From Wuchereria bancrofti (lineage: Eukaryota; Nematoda; Chromadorea; Rhabditida; Onchocercidae), in assembly GCA_005281725.1 (NCBI GenBank), contig SSBO01000043.1, positions 1 to 25,913 of the forward strand: a DNA stretch of 25,913 bases, read 5' to 3'. Position numbers and translations under genes: made by a program. The notes below the pieces were generated by a model. It searched no databases and was not told the DNA's origin. It was given only the letters and a program-made list of their open reading frames with translations. Shown in pieces: positions 1-11,100 of the stretch; position 1 is the stretch's first letter, and each line of letters opens with the position of its first letter.

Positions 1-690
1 AAACGATTTAAGATTTGATAATTTAATTTTATTTCGAGAGAGGTTGTTGATTGCAGGGAGATTCGTTGGATGTAGATGCAAGTATGTGGGGTAACAGAGG
101 AAGAGAATAATCCTTTATTAACAGAAGCAACCGTACAATCTTGATAGATCCAACAAAACTGATGCATTATATATGTTAAGATGTGGGAGTGGTTTATAAT
201 CAGACAAAAAAGAAATCGTTTAGACATGATAATGAGTTACTTGAACAATAGGTTACAATGAACAATAGTTACAATGCAAGGGATTGCATGGATATCACAA
301 AGAACTTACATTGGGTGGCAACTATAATTGGTTACAATAGANTCTATTGTAACCAATTATAGTTGCCACCCAATGTAAGTTCTTTGTGATATCCATGCAA
401 TCCCTTGCATTGTAACTATTGTTCATTGTAACCTATTGTTCAAGTAACTCATTATCATGTCTAAACGATTTATTCTTTGTAAAAATGTCTGATTATAAAC
501 CACTTCCACATCTTAACATATATAATGCATCAGTTTTTGTTGGATCTATCAAGATTGCACGGTTGCTTCTGTTAATAAAAGATTATTCTCTTCCTCTGTT
601 ACCCCACATACTTACATCTACATTGCAACAAATTTCCCTGCAATCAACAACCTCTCCCGAAATAATAAATTAAATTATCAAATCTTCCAA
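1..690. repeat. Large inverted repeat with a single N at its centre
   Basis: Bases 1-341 are nearly the reverse complement of 343-690, with the N at 342 as the axis. The inner ~125 bases of each arm match perfectly. Farther out the arms differ by substitutions and small indels, for example around 470-485 and 630-645. This could be a real fold-back element broken by an assembly gap, or two diverged copies joined head to head by the assembler. The reading frame through 419-673 is just the repeat arm and shows no protein features. Confidence 0.85.
342..342. other. Assembly gap (single N) at palindrome centre
   Basis: One undetermined base joins two sequences that are inverted copies of each other. 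The same single-N pattern recurs at 3653 and 6165, each time at redundant sequence, so it is probably a scaffolding placeholder rather than an ambiguous base call. Confidence 0.8.
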
Positions 691-740
691 GACAAATTTT
701 GCTTCCACAACAAATTATGAAGAATTAAAAAATGTTGAAA

Positions 741-1826
741 AAAGAAAGTTGTATGATTAGTTTAGTGATACGAATATATGAAATTGATAATAGAACTTTG
801 ATATATCAATACACAAATATTTAAATTAATCAAATGAAATTAACATATAATGTTATTTGATTAACTAAGAATAATTATAAAAAATAATGATTATTTGAAT
901 TAAAAAAAAATTATAAAAAAATAATTATTTGAATTTCTCATAAAAAGAAAAAATTTTGATTTATTTCAAAACCTAAATTTTTTCTGATTTTTTGAAAATT
1001 TGATTTTTTTTCTGCTTGCTCTTTTGTTTCCTTTTAAAAGGTAATATTTAACAAAACTGGAAAAAGAAAACAAAGTGAAAATGAATGGGTAATAATTTAT
1101 TTTTTTAGCAAAATATGGCTTTTGTAATTAAAAATCATTAATTTATTCAATTCAATTCAACTCAATTCGGTTCATATCAAAATTATTCAACTTTCTCATT
1201 TCTATTATGTCGTAACTACTTAAAAAATAAAATCACGAGACTTTTTTTCTTTAAGTTCATTGATATAAAATGTCTGATGTTTGATGAAATGTTTATGGCA
1301 ACATTTTTTAAGGAATTTTAGTTTTCATAGTATTAAAGAAAACATAAATTGATTTTAGGCATAATAAATTATGAAAAAATGGAGTTTTTTTTAAATTTTC
1401 CTTAGTTTGATTTTAAATTTTAGATTATTATTTTAGAAAAGAAGACAAAAAAAACTTACGTAACTAGAACTTTAAAAAAAACTCATTGCGAACTCTTAAA
1501 GTTTTAATCTTCGGATATTTTTTAAAAAAACAAATTGATTCAGATTTTTAAATATTTCACATACGAAATGACAATAGTATTTATAAGTTCAAAAAAGTTT
1601 AAAGCAACATCACTTAGTCATAAATTGCGAAAGAAGACATAGTTTTTTTTTTAATGATTAGACTAATTTTTAATACCGAAATAGCAATCAGATCTAATTT
1701 GAATGAGAAAAAAAAAAGTTAAATATTTGAAACTTAGAAATTACAATTTTTATGTGAAAATATTCTATAAAAATTATTTAATTTTTATTGAATTTGTAAT
1801 AATTTCTTAGTTGCATTTTACAAAAA
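741..1826. repeat. Tandem duplication, unit 1 (1086 bp)
   Basis: This block is repeated directly at 1827-2912 at a constant offset of 1086 bases, with no difference seen by eye, including homopolymer lengths. No N separates the units. It is AT-rich and non-coding. The perfect identity means either a very recent duplication or an assembly repeat. Confidence 0.85.
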
Positions 1827-2912
1827 AAAGAAAGTTGTATGATTAGTTTAGTGATACGAATATATGAAATTGATAATAGAACTTTGATATATCAATACAC
1901 AAATATTTAAATTAATCAAATGAAATTAACATATAATGTTATTTGATTAACTAAGAATAATTATAAAAAATAATGATTATTTGAATTAAAAAAAAATTAT
2001 AAAAAAATAATTATTTGAATTTCTCATAAAAAGAAAAAATTTTGATTTATTTCAAAACCTAAATTTTTTCTGATTTTTTGAAAATTTGATTTTTTTTCTG
2101 CTTGCTCTTTTGTTTCCTTTTAAAAGGTAATATTTAACAAAACTGGAAAAAGAAAACAAAGTGAAAATGAATGGGTAATAATTTATTTTTTTAGCAAAAT
2201 ATGGCTTTTGTAATTAAAAATCATTAATTTATTCAATTCAATTCAACTCAATTCGGTTCATATCAAAATTATTCAACTTTCTCATTTCTATTATGTCGTA
2301 ACTACTTAAAAAATAAAATCACGAGACTTTTTTTCTTTAAGTTCATTGATATAAAATGTCTGATGTTTGATGAAATGTTTATGGCAACATTTTTTAAGGA
2401 ATTTTAGTTTTCATAGTATTAAAGAAAACATAAATTGATTTTAGGCATAATAAATTATGAAAAAATGGAGTTTTTTTTAAATTTTCCTTAGTTTGATTTT
2501 AAATTTTAGATTATTATTTTAGAAAAGAAGACAAAAAAAACTTACGTAACTAGAACTTTAAAAAAAACTCATTGCGAACTCTTAAAGTTTTAATCTTCGG
2601 ATATTTTTTAAAAAAACAAATTGATTCAGATTTTTAAATATTTCACATACGAAATGACAATAGTATTTATAAGTTCAAAAAAGTTTAAAGCAACATCACT
2701 TAGTCATAAATTGCGAAAGAAGACATAGTTTTTTTTTTAATGATTAGACTAATTTTTAATACCGAAATAGCAATCAGATCTAATTTGAATGAGAAAAAAA
2801 AAAGTTAAATATTTGAAACTTAGAAATTACAATTTTTATGTGAAAATATTCTATAAAAATTATTTAATTTTTATTGAATTTGTAATAATTTCTTAGTTGC
2901 ATTTTACAAAAA
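1827..2912. repeat. Tandem duplication, unit 2 (1086 bp)
   Basis: Direct copy of 741-1826, immediately adjacent. Its 3' part (from 2081) is copied again after the N at 3653. The junction sequence AAAGAAAGTTGTATG occurs at the start of both units. Confidence 0.85.
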
Positions 2913-3652
2913 AAAGAAAAAGAAATAAACGAAATCATCAAAATTCCCAACAAAATTCAATGCAGTTTGGTAAATTAAGACGAAAATTTTTTGCTCAAAT
3001 GAAATTTTCATATCAATAATATCATATTTTATTTGTTTCAAACATTTTTTGAAATCAATTGAATAGTATTATTGATTTACCTCAAAAAGCTATCAGTGAC
3101 AAATATAAATGGGATGAAATTTAATTTGGTTGAAATTTGAATTCAACCGGGAAAATTTTACGAGAATTAGGGTAGTATATAGGATTCAATTTAAGGTTGT
3201 TTTAAAAATGAAAAAAGAAGAAATTTAATCGATTAATTAGTAAGTTTATACTTTATTATGACAATAATAAAGTAAATTTTTTTTCACAGTAAAAGAAAAT
3301 AAAAAACAAAAAAACGATCGAAAACTTATTATAATGAGAGACGAAATCATTAATTAAAATTACACCTTAAAAACTTAACTAAATTTCTGGTACATGGAAC
3401 ATATTTTAATTTAAAAAATGAATCATTAATTTGAAAATTATTTTCATAGCAAAATAATGGCACCATACGCTCAATAATACTTTTAAGTATTGCTTTCTTG
3501 TCAGAATTATTTGGATTTTAATCGTTGATAAAAATTCATATGATTGAAGCTTTTTATATATTAAAAAACTTATTAATAGGGTCTGAAATAATTTCTATAA
3601 AAATTTCAAATGTGTTGAAGTTATAATACACATAGAATTTAAGAAATTTATG
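2081..3652. repeat. Direct repeat A (first copy), ends at the N at 3653
   Basis: These 1572 bases recur at 3654-5225 at a constant offset of 1573. The first copy stops exactly at the N and the second starts exactly after it. This is the pattern expected when two overlapping contigs are placed end to end instead of being merged. Confidence 0.9.
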
Positions 3653-3653
3653 N
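3653..3653. other. Assembly gap (single N) between two copies of the same sequence
   Basis: The bases left of the N reappear up to 5225, and the bases right of it equal 2081 onward. The N therefore marks a contig junction whose overlap was not collapsed. Confidence 0.85.
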
Positions 3654-5225
3654 AAAATTTGATTTTTTTTCTGCTTGCTCTTTTGTTTCCTTTTAAAAGG
3701 TAATATTTAACAAAACTGGAAAAAGAAAACAAAGTGAAAATGAATGGGTAATAATTTATTTTTTTAGCAAAATATGGCTTTTGTAATTAAAAATCATTAA
3801 TTTATTCAATTCAATTCAACTCAATTCGGTTCATATCAAAATTATTCAACTTTCTCATTTCTATTATGTCGTAACTACTTAAAAAATAAAATCACGAGAC
3901 TTTTTTTCTTTAAGTTCATTGATATAAAATGTCTGATGTTTGATGAAATGTTTATGGCAACATTTTTTAAGGAATTTTAGTTTTCATAGTATTAAAGAAA
4001 ACATAAATTGATTTTAGGCATAATAAATTATGAAAAAATGGAGTTTTTTTTAAATTTTCCTTAGTTTGATTTTAAATTTTAGATTATTATTTTAGAAAAG
4101 AAGACAAAAAAAACTTACGTAACTAGAACTTTAAAAAAAACTCATTGCGAACTCTTAAAGTTTTAATCTTCGGATATTTTTTAAAAAAACAAATTGATTC
4201 AGATTTTTAAATATTTCACATACGAAATGACAATAGTATTTATAAGTTCAAAAAAGTTTAAAGCAACATCACTTAGTCATAAATTGCGAAAGAAGACATA
4301 GTTTTTTTTTTAATGATTAGACTAATTTTTAATACCGAAATAGCAATCAGATCTAATTTGAATGAGAAAAAAAAAAGTTAAATATTTGAAACTTAGAAAT
4401 TACAATTTTTATGTGAAAATATTCTATAAAAATTATTTAATTTTTATTGAATTTGTAATAATTTCTTAGTTGCATTTTACAAAAAAAAGAAAAAGAAATA
4501 AACGAAATCATCAAAATTCCCAACAAAATTCAATGCAGTTTGGTAAATTAAGACGAAAATTTTTTGCTCAAATGAAATTTTCATATCAATAATATCATAT
4601 TTTATTTGTTTCAAACATTTTTTGAAATCAATTGAATAGTATTATTGATTTACCTCAAAAAGCTATCAGTGACAAATATAAATGGGATGAAATTTAATTT
4701 GGTTGAAATTTGAATTCAACCGGGAAAATTTTACGAGAATTAGGGTAGTATATAGGATTCAATTTAAGGTTGTTTTAAAAATGAAAAAAGAAGAAATTTA
4801 ATCGATTAATTAGTAAGTTTATACTTTATTATGACAATAATAAAGTAAATTTTTTTTCACAGTAAAAGAAAATAAAAAACAAAAAAACGATCGAAAACTT
4901 ATTATAATGAGAGACGAAATCATTAATTAAAATTACACCTTAAAAACTTAACTAAATTTCTGGTACATGGAACATATTTTAATTTAAAAAATGAATCATT
5001 AATTTGAAAATTATTTTCATAGCAAAATAATGGCACCATACGCTCAATAATACTTTTAAGTATTGCTTTCTTGTCAGAATTATTTGGATTTTAATCGTTG
5101 ATAAAAATTCATATGATTGAAGCTTTTTATATATTAAAAAACTTATTAATAGGGTCTGAAATAATTTCTATAAAAATTTCAAATGTGTTGAAGTTATAAT
5201 ACACATAGAATTTAAGAAATTTATG
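3654..5225. repeat. Direct repeat A (second copy)
   Basis: Copy of 2081-3652 beginning right after the N. Sequence beyond 5225 is the true continuation that the first copy lacks. Probably a redundant contig end rather than biological duplication. Confidence 0.9.
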
Positions 5226-6164
5226 AAGTGTTTTCACTCACAAAATTTAATTGCAGAAAATATCCTAAGAAATTATTTTCAAATTCTTAAAGTAGCAGTT
5301 TTTTATAATTTCCAAAATATTTAATTTTGTTACTTATAGTTTTGGGGCAAACATTATATGCAATATTTACGTATTCTCGGAGCTTTTAAATTGCTAAAAA
5401 TGAAATTTTAAATTTTATAAAGAATTTTTTTTTAAAAAATTTTAGGAACGAATTTTCATTCAATTATAATTTGCAAAAAATTTTGAACAAAAATTTTAAA
5501 CCGTACAAGAAGAGACAATAAAATAGATGAACGTTGTTAATTATATAAATCAATAAATCAATTTTAATTTAAAAATTTTTTTCAATTTTAAAAAAAAAGA
5601 ATGAAAAGAATTGCTGATTTGCATTATTGATTGTGCGCATGATATGATTTGGATAAGCGCAAATGTCTTATACATATACACAAGACTTATCAATGAATAT
5701 ATAACGGATGTAAAGACAAATTTAATAACTCTTTCTTACTGCTCTGCTTCCTTGCGAAACAAAGTAGGTTTCCTTCCTTGACAGTTCAGATCGTTGACTT
5801 CTTTGCCTTCGATACTGGCAGATTCTCGAATCTGTACTGGTTCCGTTCTGTGTACGTGTACTGTGGGAATCTTCGTGAAATACTTTATTATTCAAACCTC
5901 AAACTTGGGTAATTAAACCACAGATTAACATTAAAAATTATACAACATTACAATAACGAGTTGATACATAACACACGAATATAACTTAATTATAAAACAT
6001 TTAAAGATGTAAGCAAGCTAGACACTTCCCAACCGAGCCATGCCATTACAAGATACTATAAATGGCTTTGTAAGGAAGAAAATTGGGAGGGATTTTTTGG
6101 ATGTTAAGGTTACAAAGTAGATTAAAATCACTTAAAACAATACTCTTTGTTCATTACATCATAG
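4554..6164. repeat. Direct repeat B (first copy), ends at the N at 6165
   Basis: These 1611 bases recur at 6166-7776 at a constant offset of 1612. I see two substitutions, both in the LTR part (near 5732 T versus C, and near 6042 G versus A). In both cases the second copy agrees with the distant LTR at 13388-13945. Either this is an unmerged contig overlap with haplotype or consensus differences, or a very recent duplication. Confidence 0.88.
5709..6164 (-). repeat. Truncated duplicate of the BEL/Pao 3' LTR
   Basis: Equals 7321-7776 of the left LTR of the retrotransposon except for two substitutions, and is cut at the N at 6165. It includes an SL1 match at 5898-5919. It is most simply part of the redundant contig end and not an independent solo LTR, because the match continues far upstream into flanking unique sequence (from 4554). 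Confidence 0.8.
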
Positions 6165-6165
6165 N
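6165..6165. other. Assembly gap (single N) within duplicated LTR sequence
   Basis: The left side stops inside the LTR; the right side restarts at sequence already present at 4554. The N is a contig-join marker. Confidence 0.85.
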
Positions 6166-7776
6166 CGAAAATTTTTTGCTCAAATGAAATTTTCATATCA
6201 ATAATATCATATTTTATTTGTTTCAAACATTTTTTGAAATCAATTGAATAGTATTATTGATTTACCTCAAAAAGCTATCAGTGACAAATATAAATGGGAT
6301 GAAATTTAATTTGGTTGAAATTTGAATTCAACCGGGAAAATTTTACGAGAATTAGGGTAGTATATAGGATTCAATTTAAGGTTGTTTTAAAAATGAAAAA
6401 AGAAGAAATTTAATCGATTAATTAGTAAGTTTATACTTTATTATGACAATAATAAAGTAAATTTTTTTTCACAGTAAAAGAAAATAAAAAACAAAAAAAC
6501 GATCGAAAACTTATTATAATGAGAGACGAAATCATTAATTAAAATTACACCTTAAAAACTTAACTAAATTTCTGGTACATGGAACATATTTTAATTTAAA
6601 AAATGAATCATTAATTTGAAAATTATTTTCATAGCAAAATAATGGCACCATACGCTCAATAATACTTTTAAGTATTGCTTTCTTGTCAGAATTATTTGGA
6701 TTTTAATCGTTGATAAAAATTCATATGATTGAAGCTTTTTATATATTAAAAAACTTATTAATAGGGTCTGAAATAATTTCTATAAAAATTTCAAATGTGT
6801 TGAAGTTATAATACACATAGAATTTAAGAAATTTATGAAGTGTTTTCACTCACAAAATTTAATTGCAGAAAATATCCTAAGAAATTATTTTCAAATTCTT
6901 AAAGTAGCAGTTTTTTATAATTTCCAAAATATTTAATTTTGTTACTTATAGTTTTGGGGCAAACATTATATGCAATATTTACGTATTCTCGGAGCTTTTA
7001 AATTGCTAAAAATGAAATTTTAAATTTTATAAAGAATTTTTTTTTAAAAAATTTTAGGAACGAATTTTCATTCAATTATAATTTGCAAAAAATTTTGAAC
7101 AAAAATTTTAAACCGTACAAGAAGAGACAATAAAATAGATGAACGTTGTTAATTATATAAATCAATAAATCAATTTTAATTTAAAAATTTTTTTCAATTT
7201 TAAAAAAAAAGAATGAAAAGAATTGCTGATTTGCATTATTGATTGTGCGCATGATATGATTTGGATAAGCGCAAATGTCTTATACATATACACAAGACTT
7301 ATCAATGAATATATAACGGATGTAAAGACAAATTTAATAACCCTTTCTTACTGCTCTGCTTCCTTGCGAAACAAAGTAGGTTTCCTTCCTTGACAGTTCA
7401 GATCGTTGACTTCTTTGCCTTCGATACTGGCAGATTCTCGAATCTGTACTGGTTCCGTTCTGTGTACGTGTACTGTGGGAATCTTCGTGAAATACTTTAT
7501 TATTCAAACCTCAAACTTGGGTAATTAAACCACAGATTAACATTAAAAATTATACAACATTACAATAACGAGTTGATACATAACACACGAATATAACTTA
7601 ATTATAAAACATTTAAAGATGTAAGCAAGCTAGACACTTCCCAACCGAGCCATACCATTACAAGATACTATAAATGGCTTTGTAAGGAAGAAAATTGGGA
7701 GGGATTTTTTGGATGTTAAGGTTACAAAGTAGATTAAAATCACTTAAAACAATACTCTTTGTTCATTACATCATAG
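6166..7776. repeat. Direct repeat B (second copy)
   Basis: Copy of 4554-6164. It runs from AT-rich flank into the left LTR of the retrotransposon and continues uninterrupted into the rest of the element, so this copy is the one in true context. Confidence 0.88.
7510..7531 (-). promoter_or_regulatory. Exact SL1 spliced-leader sequence in 3' LTR
   Basis: On the minus strand these 22 bases begin GGTTTAATTA and end AAGTTTGAG, identical to nematode SL1. They are followed by GT, as in SL RNA genes, and after 8 nt by AATAAA at 7496-7501. I see no Sm-binding site downstream, so this is not an SL RNA gene. It probably marks the R region of the LTR. Confidence 0.9.
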
Positions 7777-7878
7777 CTTCGCCATTGTGGCGACAGATGT
7801 TAAGTTACAAAGCAGATTAAAATCACTTAAAACAGTAATCTTTGTTCATTACATCATAGCTTCGCCATTGTGGCGACA
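7712..7878 (-). repeat. Tandem 84-bp repeat at the LTR terminus (3' LTR)
   Basis: Units 7712-7795 and 7796-7878 are about 93-95% alike. Each ends (plus strand) in TCGCCATTGTGGCGACA, which contains a perfect hairpin with arms TCGCCA and TGGCGA. The LTR tip is thus duplicated inside the LTR. Confidence 0.9.
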
Positions 7879-7923
7879 CTCTCGACTCGAGAAAAGTAGC
7901 AAGCTAAATGACTGAACTTGTTT

Positions 7924-8106
7924 TCAGCCTGTTCTTAGCTGTTTTGGCATTGTTTTTCTTCCGCCGAATCGAGGACGGATGGATAGCTTTTCTTCATCTT
8001 CGTCATCTTCTAGTTCGATATTCGGGTCCACGACTTGGTACTGTTTGTTTTGACTGATGCTCAGTTCTAAGGGGTAGAGGTGGTTCAATGGTCTTTCCCA
8101 AATGTG
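7924..8106 (-). pseudogene. Out-of-frame C-terminal tail of BEL/Pao pol
   Basis: A continuous reading frame of about 60 codons, in a different frame from the main pol, ends at a stop at 7924-7926. It contains the short motif ERPLNHLYPLEL, which resembles the usual end of the DUF5641 region of BEL/Pao polyproteins, followed by an acidic ELEDDEDEEK stretch. The main frame stops at 8085-8087 just where this motif should begin, so a small indel near 8097-8106 separates them. It is either a mutation of this copy or a sequencing error. Confidence 0.7.
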
Positions 8107-11100
8107 TCATTGGACATTTTAAGTTGGGCCGCTCGAATATTACCAGCTTGTGCTATTAACTTGGTGATGCGCGCCAGAGGCCAACATCCTCTGGGTACTG
8201 CTCCTGTGCGCACCAAGACAATCTCTCCCACTTGTGGAATACGTCTAGTCTGCGCGTGTGGTCCTTTGTGTTCTCTTTGTTTGCGGTCTCGTAGTGTTTG
8301 AAGGTATTGCGTTTGCCATTTTTCCCAAAATTCATCCGCTATTATTGCACCTTCCTTCCAGTAGTTCAACAGGTAATCTCGACTATGTTCTCGTCGGATA
8401 GGTAGTGGAGATACTGCGTATCCTTGTGAGCTGAGAAAATCCATAGGTCGTAGTGGCTGCATAGTCTCGTCATCAATTATGGTCAAAGGACGAGAATTTA
8501 TTATTGCTTCAATTTCTATCGCCACTGTAGTCATTTCTGAGCTGTCTAGGAGCTGTTTCCCGACCGCTACTCGGAATATACTTTTGAAGATTGAAATTAA
8601 TCGTTCATATAATCCTCCAGCCCAAGGTGCGTGTGGGACAGTATGCTTCCATTCTATATTTAAAGGCCTTAAAAACGCTTGTACTTTTGGTTCTTGACGT
8701 AATTTGTCCAGTTCATTAAGCAAGGTTCCATGAACGTGCATCATTTGGGTGCCTTGGTCACTGTACAACGAGCATGGATATCCTCTTCGTGCGAAGAATC
8801 GTCTAAGTGCTTGAAGGCAGCCTATACTTGATAAATCGTCGGTTATTTCGATGTGAACTGCCCTGGTTACAAAACAGGTTAGGAGTAGAATCCATCTTTT
8901 TTCTACTGTGTCGGTTCTTCGTACATGTATAGGTCCCAGATAATCCAATCCTGTATGTTGAAAAGCTCGTGCACGGGTGATGCGTGTTATTGGAAAGGGT
9001 GGAAATTTAGGTAGCGAAAATGGATGAGCTCTCCACCGTTTACAACGTTGACAGTTATGTAAAATACGAGATACTGTTCTTCTTCCTTGAAATATCCAGT
9101 ACTTTTCTCTAAATTTTGTTAAAGTAATGCTTGGACCAGCATGGAATGCGTCGTTATGGAAGTCGAATACTAGTAATGGTACTATGGGTGAATGTCTATC
9201 CAATAAAGCAGGATGGTTCTCGATGTTGTCCATGTTTTCCATGCGAGAAACATATCGTATAATCCCTGTTTTATCTGTTTGCGTAACGTGCTGATTATAG
9301 TCTGCTAGCAGTTGCTGGTCTTTCTGAATGACAAAATGTATTGCTTTCTGCCAATATTCGCATGAAGTGAGCTCTTTCTTCTTCAGCATTCTATCAGCAG
9401 CGCGATAAATTTGACTGATAGTACTGATTAGGTTTTTCCAAGAACCGAATTTTTGTATTTCCAGCAGTGTTGAAAGTGGATGTGGTGTTCTAAGTGTTTG
9501 CGCTACTGTCAATACACTTTCTTGGTCCTGTTGAGCTTGTGTTTCATTATTATCCTTTGATAAACTTTGTATTGGAGGGATCCAGGCTGGTATGTTTTCT
9601 CCATTTGATAGCCATGTTGGTCCATTCCACCACAGGGTCGCAGTTTTTAATTCTGCGGGAGACATCCCCCTGGACAAAGTATCAGCTGGATTTTCCCTTG
9701 TCGGTACATGTTGAAAGGATACGTTCGCTTGCCTGCATTCTTTTAAGCGGTTTTCTACGAATCTTGGTTGTCTCGTAGAACTGAATAGCCAACAAAGGAC
9801 TATTTGAGAATCGCTCCACACCGTTATTGGTAGGTTTTTCCTTTGAAGTTCCTTTCGAATAGTTACAGCTAAACGAGTTGCAATTAGTACCGCTAATAGT
9901 TCTAACCTGGGAATAGTGGTGGCCTTTAATGGTGCGAGACGTGTTTTGGCCAGCCATAACTTGGCGGTTTGACCGGGAGTCAGCAAGTATGCTACGGCCC
10001 CATATGCTTTAGCTGAAGCATCTGCAAAGATATGCATCGAGCTAGTTTCCTCTATTTTAATATGCCGCATGAGGAGGAATGTTTCCTGCGTCCATGACTG
10101 AGAAAGTTTGTTCCACTCGGATAATCGTTCGACGCTAAGAGGTTCGTCCCAAGCTAGTTTATCTCGCCATAGTTCTTGGAGGAAAGTCTTAAAGGGTATG
10201 AGAACAGGAGAAATCCATCCTAGTGGATCAAATACACTTGTCACTGCGGATAGGATGGTTCTCTTTGTTGTTGCTTTTGGTAATTCCTTCAGTTCCAGGA
10301 TTATTTGGTCCGCACTTGTGTTCCATAATATTCCTAACATTTTTACTGTTGTGCCTGAGAGTAGATCTTCGTTGGGTAGTGAATTGTTGAAATCTTCTTT
10401 GTTTGATTTAAGTTGCCTTAGGTTCATTTTAATTGAAGCAAAGTACTGCTTCGTCAGTTCGTATTTGTGATGAGCTTCTTTGAGATTTTGAGCTGTTAGT
10501 AGAATATTATCAACGTACATATTTGATTCAAGCTCTTTAGCCAGAGAAGTGTTTCTCTTTTGGAGAGCATATCGTATGGCTGCTGCCAGGAGAAACGGGC
10601 TGCAGATGATACCAAATGGTAATCGAGCGAATTGAAAAATCGCTAAGTTTGTAGTCGTCGGAGGACGTGATATGTCCTTAAGCCAAAGGAATTTTGTAAA
10701 TTTCCTGTCATCTATGTGCAAAGTTAATTGATGGAAAGCTTTTTCTATGTCGGCGATAATTGCAATTGGTGGTAATCTCCATCGCATTACTACACCTAAT
10801 AACTGTGGGAGTATTACTGGGCCCCGTAAAATATATTCATTTAAGCTTGATTGTCCTTGTAGCTTTGCACTTGCATCAAAGACAACACGTAATTTGGTTG
10901 AAATACTGTTCTCATTCCAAATCGGCTGGTGCGGGAGGAAATATTCGTTGTTGTGTTGGCGCGTTGTGGGTTCTATTATTCCATTCGCGATATGGTTTTG
11001 AATGGTCTGATGGTACCGCGAAATTAATTCGGGTTTTGATTGTAATTTGTTCCATTGGGAGTAAAGTCTTGCGGACGAGAGTGCAAAATTGTCTGATAGT

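Larger units (their letters stand above)
691..7320. other. AT-rich non-coding stretch, largely made of duplicated blocks
   Basis: No gene, tRNA or conserved protein fragment is visible on either strand, apart from the duplicated LTR piece at 5709-6164. The sequence is dominated by A/T homopolymers with stops in all frames. A small perfect hairpin (10-bp arms, 4-base loop) lies at 3250-3273 and recurs in the later copies. Most of the length is explained by the tandem duplication at 741-2912 and by the two contig-overlap duplications, so the unique content is much shorter than it looks. Confidence 0.7.
7321..7878 (-). repeat. 3' LTR of the BEL/Pao element (558 bp)
   Basis: In element orientation it starts TGTCGCCACAATGG and ends TTTACA. 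It contains two head-to-tail ~84-bp units at its U3 end (7796-7878, 7712-7795), an SL1 sequence (7510-7531) and AATAAA (7496-7501). Compared with the 5' LTR it shows substitutions and two 1-base indels that cancel in length. No clear purine tract precedes it: the adjacent element sequence is CTCGAGTCGAGAG. Confidence 0.93.

Noticed and set aside
419..673. Open frame of 84 codons
   Set aside because: It lies entirely within the right arm of the inverted repeat and has no protein character.
3250..3273. Perfect 10-bp hairpin as a terminator or RNA element
   Set aside because: It consists almost only of A/T in an AT-rich region, where such hairpins arise by chance.
691..5700. Possible CRISPR-like or satellite array
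   Set aside because: The repeats are kilobase-long blocks explained by one tandem duplication and contig overlaps, with no short spaced repeats.
7510..7531. SL1 matches as genuine SL RNA genes
   Set aside because: No Sm-binding site or SL RNA body follows, and AATAAA comes within 10 nt. The matches lie inside LTRs.
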